Below, piece after piece: positions 13,580-27,141 of a stretch of 64,000 bases of DNA (within the stretch, counting starts at the first letter, position 1; each line of letters opens with the position of its first letter). Both the position numbers and the translations under genes were made by a program. The stretch is from contig CAUYLG010062084.1 in assembly GCA_963573385.1 (NCBI GenBank), forward strand, positions 147,117-211,116, given 5' to 3'. The stretch comes from Cacajao melanocephalus. Taxonomy: Eukaryota; Chordata; Mammalia; Primates; Pitheciidae. Below the pieces are notes generated by a model. The model was not told the origin of the DNA and searched no databases. It saw only the letters and a list, made by a program, of their open reading frames with translations.

Positions 13580-13903
13580 TTTTTAATTTTATTTATTTAT
13601 TTATCTATTTAGAGACAGGGTGACAGGGTTTCACTCTGCTGCTCTGGCTGGAACGCAGTGGTATGATCATAGCTCACTGAAAACTCAGGCTTCGGGGCCC
13701 AAACCATTTCCCCGCTACAGCCTCCCAAGTAGCTGGGACTGCAGTCGTGCCCCTCCACGTCCAGCTAAGTTTTGAATGTGTTGTAGAGAGGGAGGTCTAA
13801 CTATGCTGCGTAGGCTGGTCTCAAATTCCTGGCCTCAAGCAATCCTCCTGCTTCGGCCTCTCAAAATGCTGGGATTACAGGCATGAGCCATCACGGCCAG
13901 CCT
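13580..13903 (-). mobile_element. AluJ
   Basis: Reverse-orientation dimeric Alu with a degenerated T/ATTT tail at about 13580-13608. High divergence and loss of most CpG sites suggest AluJ. Confidence 0.93.
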
Positions 13904-14612
13904 TTAAAAGAAATTTCTACACATTGCACTAATAGTTGGCTTGAGTTTTCTTTTGTTATTATGTAATTTCCAACTTTGAGGAAAATACTAGTATTTATAG
14001 GTAGTATTTACAAATCATGCAAATTGAAAATATAAGAAACCTTTTGTTGCAACGTTTACATCACCACCTAGGGTCACTAATTTTTCCAAATTAGTAAAGG
14101 AAGTTAGAACAATGAGTCAGTGAGTGGATCACCCTAATGAATAAAAATAAAATTTATGCTTCTCCCAGATGGACCATATTTTTTAAATCTTTATTAAATT
14201 TTATTAATTCTCTGCCTAGATCTTGTTCATAGTTTTTCTCTATATGTGTTTCAACTCTTCAGTATGGTATAGTATTCATATACGTACAATCCAATATTAA
14301 GTCATAGATGTGGAATGGACCTTGATAGATAATCTAGACATACAAATAGTGAAGTGCATTTTGATTTCCTCAGGACTACAAACAGGCCAGCGCCTTCTCT
14401 TGCCACATTTGAGAACCACTTCAATATTCAACATAACCTTTAAGAAAGAAAGATACTCTCTGCTGCTCATGTAAATACCATCTACAAAACTATGTCTGTT
14501 TTTTAGACCTTGTCAAATTTTACATATAATTAGATTGGTGTAGCATGTCTTATTCTGTGTTAAGGAAATGCCCTTCTTATAGATGGCAGCAAGTATATGA
14601 ATATATTGAAGC
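13904..14612. other. Intergenic stretch, no feature recognised
   Basis: AT-rich, no recognised repeat or gene. Confidence 0.4.
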
Positions 14613-14835
14613 ATTGTTTCTTTCTTTATTCAGCAAAGCTTCTTGAGCACCTACTATGTGTCCAGCACTGTTGTAGGTGATGTGGTGACTGAAGAAAAAG
14701 ACCCGGTCTCTGTCTTTAGAGAGATGCATCAGTATAGAGGCGGCTGTGTAAACAGCATCATGGTAAAGCCTTTCCAGAAGCATGAGGGAATGGCCACTGA
14801 GAGACTTGTGCACAAACTAGAAATTAGATGCCTCT
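14613..14835 (-). mobile_element. L2 3' end
   Basis: The plus strand reads 'gagcacctactatgtgtcca' and 'gcactgttgtaggtgatgtg', the reverse of the L2 3' terminus. Overlapping short frames on both strands (14577-14837) derive from this repeat. Confidence 0.85.
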
Positions 14836-15664
14836 AGTTTTAAAAAGCAAAGAGTTAAGAGCAAGAGAGGCAGCTGGGCTAATGATAAATACACTTTTAA
14901 GTAAAAAAAGAAAACACCAAAATTTCTGTGACTGATATGGAGATTAATAGTGTGGCCGTACTGTTTTCTTGAAGAGAAATTTGAAGTTTGAAGGGAAAGA
15001 CGCTAAAAATCTTCAAGGAATCAGTTTAGTAGCAAAGCAATGTGGAGACTGAGAGCATGTAACACGTGCTATGAGAGAATCTACAGGGACTTAAACACCA
15101 AAGTTCAGAAGCGGTGTAGAAGCCCAAGAATATTCACACAAGCCTAAGTAGATGAGTGCAGTGGGATCAAAGAGAATAATAAAGTCCTCTCTTAATTAGA
15201 GTAGCTGAGTCTTGTAGCCCAGAAGCCTTTTAATGCCAACCTGGCTTAAAGTCTCAGAACTCTCGTAGAAGGGGTCTGACTCCAAAAGAGTTTAGGGTGA
15301 GTTCGATTTCCTTCCTCCTATTGCTTGTTGCAAATTCTAAAGGAAAATCGGGGCTGGAAGAAACTGTGATTACAAATAGATTAACTGTAAAGGTGCTATA
15401 TTTGCCTAGGTATTCATATTTCTTTACATTTTACTCTGGTGTAGTCTAGCTGACTGTACTATTCTTTAACAGTGTGCAAAGCCCTTGCAATTAAGAAATA
15501 TATTTGTATAAAAATATATGTGATTAAAATTAATAATGTTTTTAACTCAGTTAATTATGCTTATGGGATTTTTGGCTCTTCAGGGGCTGAAGTACCAAAA
15601 ATCTGCACCCCTCCACACACTCATACCTGTGAAGGCAGCTTATCTTAAATGCAGGCAAGATGAA
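14836..15664. other. Intergenic stretch, no feature recognised
   Basis: No recognised repeat or coding frame. Confidence 0.4.
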
Positions 15665-15902
15665 ATAACAGGAACAGCTAACATCCGTTGAGTTTTGCTA
15701 TATGGCAAACACTGTATTATTTTGCATGTTGTAATTTAATTAATTCTCTCAAGTACTTCAGAATCTAGGAACCATAATTATCATCATTTTGCATCTTAGG
15801 AAACTAAAAGGAAATTTGCACAAGTTTGCACAGTTGGCAAGTAGCAGAGCCAGAATTCCAGGCCACAGGAGATCTGACCCCAAAGCCCACTCTGTCCAGG
15901 AT
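15665..15902 (-). mobile_element. MIR SINE
   Basis: Reversed MIR blocks in order: 'atatggcaaacactgtatta', 'tttgcatcttaggaaac', 'gttggcaagtagcagagcc' and 'ccccaaagcccactctgtcc'. Nearly full length. Confidence 0.88.
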
Positions 15903-16023
15903 CTCAAGATACGAATTTGCCTCCTTTTTTGAAATATAAGCAGCAGGTAAGTACTGTCTTCTGAGGAACAAAAAGGAAAGAAAATTGATATGGGTTAGAA
16001 ATGTGAAAGTGGAAAATGAATTA

Positions 16024-16218
<195 letters not shown>

Positions 16219-16296
16219 AGAAAAGAAAGAAAGAAATTTTTTAAAAGGCACATAACAAGAATGGCACTAAAAATAATTTTAGTGAGGACCTCCCTG

Positions 16297-16421
16297 GGTT
16301 AGTCAGGTTTCTTTAGAAAAGTAGAATCAATAGGTGATAGGTAGACAGATGATAGATATATATATATAGATAGATAGATAGATAGATAATAGAGATTAGA
16401 TGATAGATGACAGAGAAAGAT

Positions 16422-16461
<40 letters not shown>

Positions 16462-16914
16462 AAGAAATTGATTGTGAGGGATTGGCTCAGGTGATTATGG
16501 AAACTGAGAAGTTCCACAATTTGCCATCTGCAAGCTGGAGCCCAGGAATGTCAGTGGTGTAGTTCCAATCCAAACCCAAAGGCCCAAGAACCAGAGTAGC
16601 CAATGTTTCTAAGTCCTAGCCCAAAGTCCAGAACTAGAGAACCAGGAGCAATGTCCAAGGTTAGGAAAGATGAATGTCCCAGCTCAAGAAGAGAGAGCAA
16701 ATTCGCTCTTTTCCCACGTTTTACCTCTGTCATGTCCTCAATGAATTAGATAATGGCCACCCATATTGGTGAAGGCAAATCCTCTTTATTCAGTCTTTTG
16801 ACTCAAATTCTGATCTTTTCCAGAAGTATCCTCACAGATGCACCCAGACATCATGTTTTACCAGCTACCTGGGCATCCTTGCGCCCAACCAAGTTGACAC
16901 ATAAAATTGCTACA
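16297..16914 (-). mobile_element. LTR-like interspersed repeat, family not assigned
   Basis: The plus strand opens 'ttagtcaggtttctttag'. It continues with a simple-repeat block, 'ggctcaggtgattatgg', 'cctcacagatgcaccc' and ends 'aagttgacacataaaattg'. Same family and strand as 30047-30693 and 37733-38335. In the reverse sense it has LTR-like features, including an A/T-rich polyadenylation-like stretch before the simple repeat. Confidence 0.8.
16334..16460. repeat. (TA)n and (GATA)n microsatellite inside the LTR-like repeat
   Basis: Short (TA)n near 16358-16368 is followed by interrupted GATA tracts, the longest at about 16423-16460. It falls at the family's own low-complexity internal site. 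Confidence 0.95.
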
Positions 16915-16924
16915 TTCCATGACC

Positions 16925-17137
16925 ACCTTGCTCCCTTCCTATCTTGTTCCCCATCATTGAACTCTCTTTATTTCATTCAATGCACCTATCATGGCTTGTA
17001 TTTTTGCTTCTCTTTAATCTTGATTACTTCCCACATGTAGTTCTGTTTCCCCTCAATGTACATATAGCACAAAGCTACACCTCATGCATGATCAGCACAC
17101 AAGCACTTACTGAATCCGTGATTGAATCAATTGACTA
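16925..17137 (+). mobile_element. Probable L2 3' end
   Basis: Pyrimidine-rich sequence with 'catgatcagcacacaagcac' then 'ttactgaatccgtgattg' resembles the L2 sense-strand 3' end. Strongly eroded. Confidence 0.45.
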
Positions 17138-18489
17138 ATGTAATTTTCGAAACTAGAGGATCTATTCCCAATAATGTCTTTACCAGTCAACTAAAATTTG
17201 TTTGTTCTTCTCTAACAACAGGAGATACTACCTATTCTTATGGGTTTCACCTCTGCCTCTTGGGCTCATAATTCATATTTGCATAGCAGTCAAGACCCAG
17301 GGGCATATGGAAAGGAGGAGGTTGCACTTACAGAGGGAAGTATGGATCTCATTGAGATCAAAGAGAGACTATTTTGATTAGTAGCTTCTGTGCTACTTAA
17401 ATTTGTTATTAAAATCATTTCAGAATCATCTCCTTGGAAGAGGTGAGCTTTTTTGAAGAAATATGTTGGAAAAAGGTGATGTCAGATGCATAAGAGAATT
17501 TTGTTTCCACCATCGAGGGCCATGTGGAAGCACACGAGGAGGTGGAAGTAGAAGGGAAGAGTGGGAGTGTTAAGCAGTTGTGATTTAAGAGAGTGGAGGT
17601 AGCAAATGTGGGAAGACGACGAAATGACAGCACTCAGTTGAGCAGTGGGCTTAGCAATCTGGCAATAAACTGGGAGCTAACAAGGCCCACCTGGAGTGGT
17701 TAGTGACAAAAGAAACATTTGTAGCTCACCGAGAAGATTTAATTGAGGAGAAAATAATATGATGTCTGGCCAGCATGAGACTCATGCTGTATCTTGGACC
17801 CAACTTCTTTTGGAATTTTGAAACGTGTAAGAAATGACTGACACGTTTGTGCTTCTGGACTGAAAGCTTGTTTCTTCGGTGATATTTTAGCACCCGTGCC
17901 ACATGATCGTTATTTGCTCCAAAGTGATTGTATCTTGACTTTCATGTTTCTTCACATGAGACATTTCATGATTACAATCTTTCTTATTAAAATTGTTTTA
18001 TTTTATTATTTGATTAACTTCTTGGCACAGATGTACTTTTTATGCTAATCACAGATTTGTGCCTTTTAACTTTTTATTTTCCATCTTTTCCATGATAGTT
18101 CAACTTTGCTTGGTTATTTTATTTTTTTGCTGTATACTTATAAAACCTGTCTTCCATATTTAGGCATAAAAGATTCATTCACCTTAGAGATTCCAATATT
18201 CATTTTTTTAAAAGCCTACAGTCCATCTGTTACCATCTCATCAGATATTAAATTTTATTACCCTTTGTTGTTTCCTGCAACTTTTGGCAGAAGAGACTAT
18301 TCTCCAATAAGCCCACTTACTTCATATGGCAAGAAATGTATCAAGTTTTTGTCAGCATTCGCTATAGACTAATTATTAAGTGTGTCCAAAAAATGTTTAT
18401 ATTTACCACTTGTTTATGTCATGGGTGCAGGGTGTAGGGTGGGGGAGAAGTAGATCACAGATACAAAGAAAAGTCATGGAAATTGGAGT
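17138..18489. other. Single-copy-looking intergenic DNA
   Basis: No repeat family recognised. Frames at 17415-17633 and 18106-18372 have no coding support. Confidence 0.45.
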
Positions 18490-18490
18490 A

Positions 18491-18960
18491 CTGTATTAGT
18501 TTTCTATCACACTATAACAAATTACCACAATAATGGCTTAAAACAACATGTATTTATTATCTCGCAGTTTCTGTAGGTCAGGAGTCCAGCATAGCTCTGC
18601 TGAGTTCTCTCCTCAGGCTCTAGGCTGCCATCAAGGCATCAGGTACCGTGCATTCCTTTCCAGAACTCAGGGTCTTCTTCCGAGGTCATGTGGTTGTTGG
18701 CACACTTTAACCCCTTGCAGCTGTAGGACTGGGGCTGGCTTTCAGCAAAGTCACTCTTGACTCCTGGACACCATATACACTTGCTTGCCATGTAGCCCCC
18801 TCACAGGCCTTTTCACAACAAGACAGCTTGCCTCTCAAGGGCAGCAGGGCACCTTGTCCATTCTGATAGAGTCCCATAAAACCTAATGTATAATCATGAG
18901 CGTAATTGTCCCCATCATCTTTGTGACACTAGGAGTCAATGGAGACCACCCTGACTTGGC
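18491..18960 (-). mobile_element. MaLR/LTR-like repeat (MLT1-like)
   Basis: The plus strand starts 'ctgtattagttttctatc', then 'aacaaattaccacaataatg' and 'ttattatctcgcagtttctg'. This is the reversed 3' end of an MLT1-like LTR. Its centre (18688-18803) recurs at 20185-20303. Confidence 0.7.
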
Positions 18961-19056
18961 GGAATGAGATGCTCCTCCTTTTCTCCACTGGAGTTATGTC
19001 AGGGGAGGCCTGGAGGCCACTACAAAAGACTCAGGACTTCCATGATCATCCCTCAT

Positions 19057-19216
19057 GCTATGGACTAAATTGCATCCCCACAAAATTCCCATGTTGAAAT
19101 CCTAACACCCAATGTGACTGTATTTGCAGATGAAACCAATAAAAAGGTACTTAGGGTTGAATGAAGTCATAACGGTGGGCCTCTGATAGGATAGGATTAG
19201 TGTCCTTATAAAAAGG
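19057..19216 (+). mobile_element. MLT1-type MaLR LTR, 5' part
   Basis: 'tatggactaaattgcatccc', 'atgttgaaatcctaacaccc' and 'gattagtgtccttataaa' follow the MLT1 LTR order. Cut by the AluJ at 19217. Confidence 0.88.
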
Positions 19217-19492
19217 GGCCAAGTACGGTAGCTCACACCTGTAATCTCAGCATTTGGGAAGGCTGAGGCAGAAGGATCACTGGAGCCAAGAGTTTGAGAC
19301 CAGCCTGGGAAACCAAGGGAGATACTGTCTCTACAAAAAGAACCATTTATTTTTTTTAATTAGCTGGGTTTGGTGGCACACACCTGTAGTACCAGCTACT
19401 TGGGAGACTGAGGTGGGAGGATCACTTAAGTCCAGGAGGTTGAGGCTGCAGCCTGGGCAACAGATCAAGACCCTGTCTCAAGAAAAAAAGAA
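19217..19492 (+). mobile_element. AluJ inserted in MLT1
   Basis: Dimeric Alu. The right arm lacks about 30 bases between 'gttgaggctgca' and 'gcctgggcaac', so the usual 'ctgcactcca' block is missing. Confidence 0.93.
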
Positions 19493-19496
19493 GGGA

Positions 19497-19965
19497 CATC
19501 AGAGAGCTAGCACACGTGCATGTGTCCCGCCAAGCGTCAGGTTCCAGCCCATGCTGAGGTCTGAGGGAAGTGAGTGGATGGGTAGCAGAGAGCTGAAAGA
19601 ACACTCGGGGGGGCATAGGCAGGTGAAATATGGTTTTTATTATGTTCCCTCTCTGCCAGCTTTTTTCCGGCTGCCCGCTCTGGCCAAAGCCCTTCTCAGC
19701 AGTTGGCTCTGTAGCTTCTGCCGCCCCCATGGCTTTTCCTTACAGGGTCAGCAGCTTCACTCTCTCTCTTTGAATATGAGCCATATGTATAGCATCAGCA
19801 GGGCAGTTATACCTTTTACAGACAATAGTGGCTCGGCGCCAAGTATGAGCTTACACAAACAGGTTATATAATAAATGGAATTGTGTGCCTGTGCGCTGGC
19901 CCAGTTGTCTGCCTTGGCCTATTCTTGACTAAAGCACATGAATTTTCCCTACACCATGCTGGCGA
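19497..19965 (-). mobile_element. Retroviral LTR, family not assigned
   Basis: GC-richer block. In the minus sense it carries 'cagagagggaacataataaa' (a polyadenylation-type signal near 19640) and 'aaggtataactgccctgctg'. The layout fits an ERV LTR. The 205-codon plus-strand frame at 19254-19871 runs across Alu and LTR and is not a gene. Confidence 0.5.
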
Positions 19966-20002
19966 TCTCTCGATCTCTCTCTCTCTCTCTCTCTCCCCCT
20001 CT
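19962..20002. repeat. (CT)n microsatellite
   Basis: Near-pure CT tract after two GATCTCTC units. Confidence 0.95.
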
Positions 20003-20018
20003 GTATCTCCTTTACTCA

Positions 20019-21205
20019 CATAATTGACAAAGGACTAGTACCTAGAATACATAAAGAACTATTAGTTCTTTGAAACCTCAACAGTTCAAAACAAAACAAC
20101 AGCAAAAAATCCAATTAGAAAGTAGACAAAAGACAATACATTTCACTGAAGAGGATATGTAAATGGCAATATGCACATAAAATGATGTGGCTGTTGGCAC
20201 ACTTTAATTCCCTGAAGCTGTAGGACTGGAGCACGCTTTCAGCAAAGCCACTCTTGACTCCTAGGAGACCATATACAGTTCCTTGCCATGTGGTTCCGTC
20301 CCACCATCGCTAGGTGTTAGGGAAGTAGAAATTAAGACCACAGTGTGCTATCACTACATACCTATTAGACCAGCTAACATAAAAAATAGTGACAACATCA
20401 AATGCTGACAAGGACATAAGGAAGATGGAACTTTCATACATTTACATTACTGACATAAAATAGGACAACCACTCTGAACCGTACTTTAGCAGTTTCTTTA
20501 AAATCTAAATACACATTTACTCTGTGACTCAACAATTGCATTCCTGAGCATTTATCTCAGAGAAATGAAAACTTACATCCACACAAAGACCTATGCATGA
20601 TTATTCATAGCACCTTGATTTTTTAATAACCCCAAACTGGTAAAAACCAAAATGTCCTACAATAGGTAAAGAGTTAAATAAATTGTGATATATCCATACC
20701 GTGGCATACCATTCCACAGTTAAAAGGAACAAACTGTTAGCACATGGAACAACTTGGATAAATATCAAAAGCATTATCCTGAGTGGGGACAAAATAATCT
20801 CAAACGGAATACTTCATGATTCTATTTATGAAATAGTCTCAAAATGAAAAAATACTACAGCAATGAAGAACAAATTAATCGTTGACAGGGATTATGGTAG
20901 TGCGGAGGCAGGGGTTGTGTGTAACTATAAACTAGTAGGATAAAGGGGATCTTTATGGTGATGAAATAGATCTATATCTTGATTGTGATGGTGGCTATAT
21001 GAATCTACATATGTAATAAAATGACATAGAACTATACATACATGTTATGATAGTGTCAATTTCCTGATTTTGCTATTGTGCTATTGTTACATAAGATGTA
21101 ACCAGTGGGGGAAAACTGGGTGATGAATAGAGAGGACCTCTCTGAACCATCATTGCAGTTTGCTGTCACTTTAAATTATTTCTAAATAAAAAGTTTCAAA
21201 ATTTG
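20019..21205 (+). mobile_element. L1M 3' portion, ORF2 end and 3' UTR
   Basis: Includes 'aattgacaaaggactagtac', 'gagaaatgaaaacttacatc' and the terminal 'ttcctgattttgctattgtg', and ends near an AATAAA at about 21185. Old L1MC/L1ME-like. Split by the foreign segment at 20185-20303. Confidence 0.9.
20185..20303. repeat. Inserted copy of the 18688-18803 segment
   Basis: About 119 bases interrupt the L1 exactly between 'cacataaaatgatg' and 'catcgctagg'. They align with 18688-18803 in the same orientation at roughly 85% identity by eye, sharing blocks such as 'tgttggcacactttaa' and 'cactcttgactcct'. The insert has no LTR ends and no poly(A) tail. Confidence 0.7.
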
Positions 21206-21329
21206 AAAATATATGTGTCTTTATGTATGTATATCTGTATCTACTGGTAAAATCACTATAACCTTTAGGTGTTTTGTTTTGTTTTAATGATTTTTGAAGC
21301 CACTAATTTAGGACAAGAATATTTCTGTG

Positions 21330-21490
21330 CCTCTACTATGTTACCCAGTCTGTGTGTTGGTGGGATGACCTTGAGTAAACTCTCTGAACCTCTGTTTCTG
21401 TAGCTGTAAAATTGCGATAATTATACTTCACATGCCCACAGAGTTTTTCTAAGGGTCAAACAAGGTAAAGTGAAAACCCCAACCCTCTAC
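21330..21490 (+). mobile_element. MIR SINE
   Basis: 'gatgaccttgagtaaactct', then 'ctgaacctctgtttctgtag' and 'ctgtaaaattgcgataatta' are MIR sense-strand blocks. Confidence 0.85.
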
Positions 21491-21832
21491 CTGACAAATG
21501 ACAGACACTGAGTGAAAATTAATTTCTTTCCTTCCTTCTTGTTTTTCTTTCACTTTGTCTTGCATTACTTGATGAATCCTTATTTTCATTTGGGTTTCAA
21601 GTACAATTCTGGCTCCATTATATCACGGTTTTCCCTTTTCTCTTTGATGTAACACTTTTCTTCAGTCAAGGTACAATGGCTTTAACTGAGAAAGTTTCTA
21701 CAATTATGAACCTTCTTGAAGAGGACTTGCTTAGGTTTTGGAGGTTTTGTAAAATTCTTTTTTTCCCCTTTTTAAAAATTTCAGATGCCCCTTTTCCAAT
21801 GCTTTGCTTAGGTTTCTAAAGGAAATGATTTA

Positions 21833-22105
21833 GCTGGGGGCAGTGGCTCATGCTCCTGTAATCCCAATACTTTGAGGGGCTGAGGCAGGAGGGTTGCTTA
21901 TGGCCAGGAGTTCAAGACCAGCCTGGGCAACACAGTGAGACTCCATCTCTACAAAAAGCTTTTTTTTAAAAAAAGCCAAGTATGATGGTGCATTCCCAGG
22001 AGCTTGAGGCTGCGGTGAGCTATGATTGCACTACTGCACTCAGGCCTGGGTGACAGACCAAGACTATGTTCACCCCCAATCCCCCAAAAAATAAAATAAG
22101 ATAAA
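21833..22105 (+). mobile_element. AluJ with internal deletion
   Basis: The left arm is complete. The right arm has lost about 40 bases after 'gtatgatggtgcattcc'. Highly diverged. Confidence 0.92.
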
Positions 22106-22329
22106 AAATAAAGATAATGATTCACAGCCTAGATAGATAAAGTCTGATGGATAAAAGGAATTGAAGCTCTTTGTAGAAATGTTCATTCGAATACTGGGGC
22201 AGGCAATGACTAAGATAAGCCTTGACTGTCTTTTTGTGCTATAAAGTAAGAAAATTATGAAGAACTGATGGGATCATGTCTAAAGGAAACAGAAGCTTAA
22301 TCAAATATATTTCCACAGGTTAAAAATGG

Positions 22330-24926
<2,597 letters not shown>

Positions 24927-25241
24927 GCTGGATGCGGTGGCTCACGCCTGTAATCCCAGTGTTTGCGAGGCCAAGGCAGGTGGAATACTTGAGATCAGGA
25001 GTTCAAGACCGCCTGCCCAACATAGTGAAACCCTGTCTCTACTAAAAATACAAAAAATTAGTTGGGTATGTGACAGGAGCCTGTAATCCCAGCTACTCTG
25101 GAGGCTGAGGCACAAGAATCACTTGAACCTGGGAGGTGGAGGTTTCAGTGAGCCAAGATTACGTCACTGCACTCCAGCTGGGGCAACAGAGTGAGCCTCC
25201 ATCTCAAAAAATTAAAAATGAATAATAAATAAAATAAAACA
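24927..25241 (+). mobile_element. AluS
   Basis: Full-length dimeric Alu with A-rich AATA-containing tail. It separates L1 sequence on the left from the hAT-like sequence on the right. Confidence 0.95.
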
Positions 25242-25254
25242 ACACACTTTTTGG

Positions 25255-26440
25255 ACAAATAACTGTATTTTTCAAAACAAAAATATTTAGAGAGAATAAT
25301 AACATCATTTTATATTTTTGCAAACTTCTTTAATGTCTGGCTTAGTATCAGATAACTGGATACTCCTGTCTGTTTCTGCATTCAATTTGTTGCAATATGT
25401 TGTTTTGGTTGAGGTATGTGAAGATAATCTGGCTTCACACACTTATGTAGGTGGAAAAAAGAGCAATATGTTAACATCTTTTTTTGTATACATGTGAATA
25501 TTCATCTTTGATACTATACTAAAACTTGGCAAGTGGTAGCTGCTTAAATGTTAGGTCAAACGTGGAAAATGAAATCAGATCAATTGAACTTCTCACTGTT
25601 AAGTACATTAAAATCCATTTGTCTATCTAGCAATTTGAATGGTTCTTTTACCCACATGGCATCATGCATTAATCATTTGGAAAGCATTGGCTTGCTGAGT
25701 TTTGTAGATCTTCAAAATGTTGACATATTACAATATACAATATTGAAAAAACATAGTTGTTCATATCATTACTGATCTCATCAATTGTAAGCTGTCAAGT
25801 TCATGGTGACAAGTACAATTTTTCAAACTTCAAATTTTTACTTGAGAGCTCAAATATTACCACCGGCAAAAAATACAGCAGTAATTTTCCTTGAAGTGTC
25901 AGGATCACTACATTGATTCTTGAGAAAATTGCTGCCATTTATCCAAGTTTGAATTACCATATTTTGTTAGTTGTTCTTTCAAGTAAAAGTGGTGTTCCAT
26001 TTAAACATTTAAAAAGTGGCTAGTTCAGCTTGCAACTAAAATAATCCCACAAATGCTTTTACTCAGGACATTATACTTCAATATGCAGCAGAAGTGCCTT
26101 ATATGCATTTCCAACTCAATAAATAGAATATTTAAATGACATATATTTAATAAAATTAATACTTTACTCCTTGATCCAAAAGATTTTTAAGTGAAATTTG
26201 ATTTTTTTTTTTTTTGGCAAGTACATGTTGAATGTCACTGACTACACTACAGTTTATTGTGAATGTCCTGATTTATGCTAAGGCAGTTTTCTCTATCATC
26301 ACTTTTATACAGTAAGTGTAAATGTCCCTATATGAAAAAGGAAAATAACCTTCTAGGTTTATTATGAAGATGGTTTTCATCTCACAAACACCCTTGAAAG
26401 GCCTTTGGGTACTTCCAGGGGTTCATAAACTATACATTAA
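25255..26440 (-). pseudogene. Decayed hAT-superfamily transposase-like sequence
   Basis: Read on the minus strand, about 25350-25470 translates to a recognisable hAT C-terminal dimerisation motif. The core is 'VCEARLSSHTSTKTTYCNKL' followed by NAET. The family pattern is a Y/V-CE-x2-FS anchor, then IKTxxRNxLN. An in-frame TAA sits where the family has a tyrosine or leucine just before the CE pair. Further upstream on the same strand the frames are interrupted repeatedly, so no protein can be made. It could be a remnant of a hAT DNA transposon or a retrocopy of a domesticated hAT-type gene. Copy number and target duplications would decide. The plus-strand frame at 25548-25775 is antisense to it and not a gene. 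5' and 3' limits are approximate. Confidence 0.6.
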
Positions 26441-26982
26441 TGACCTCTGGCCTAAACTCTCCAATTAAAAGGCAAAGGTTACCACACAGAGTTGGAAAAA
26501 AAAAAATGCAAGACCAAATTATATGCTGTCTAAAGAAAGACACTTTAAATATAAAAACACAAATTGGTTAAGTAGATGAATAATAAAAATATACCATGCA
26601 AACACTGATCCTGAGGCAGCTGGAGTGGCTATACTAATATCAGATGAAGTAGACACGAAAAAGTATATGCTCATCAGTAAAAACAGACATTTCATAACGA
26701 TAAGGATCAATTTGTTAAGAAGACATTGTAATCCTGAATGTGTATGCACCCAATAACAATGATACTAAAGACATGAAGAAAATATGGCTTAACTAAAAGG
26801 AGAAATGGACAAATCTCCAATTATATTTGGAAATTTCAACACCCCTCTCTCAGCAATTGACAAAACAAGTAGATATAAAATTTTTAAGGATATAGAAGCC
26901 TCAAAGAGCATTAACAACAAACTTGACCTAGCTGATATTTGGAAAACAATATATCCAACAACAGAAGATATTCTTTCTTTTG

Positions 26983-27057
26983 TCCAGGTGCAGTGGCTCG
27001 TGCCTGTAATCCCAGCACTTTGGGAGGCTGAAGCAGGTGGATCACTTGAGGTCAGGA
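26983..27057 (+). mobile_element. Alu left-arm fragment (3' truncated)
   Basis: Only the first about 75 bases of an Alu, from 'ccaggtgcagtggctcg' to 'cacttgaggtcagg'. No right arm or poly(A). It abuts an LTR fragment. Confidence 0.93.
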
Positions 27058-27141
27058 CCCACCAGGTCTTTCTCACAGCATGTGGGAGTTATGGTAATAC
27101 AATTCAAGATGAGATGTGAGTAAGGACACAGAGTCAACCAT
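27058..27141 (-). mobile_element. MST/THE1-type LTR fragment
   Basis: The plus strand reads 'caattcaagatgagatgtga' and 'aaggacacagagtcaaccat', the reverse of the 5' end of an MST/THE1 LTR (compare the plus-strand copy at 5752). About 85 bases, joined directly to the Alu fragment. Confidence 0.8.

Noticed and set aside
19254..19871. 205-codon plus-strand frame
   Set aside because: Runs through an AluJ and then an antisense LTR. No gene content.
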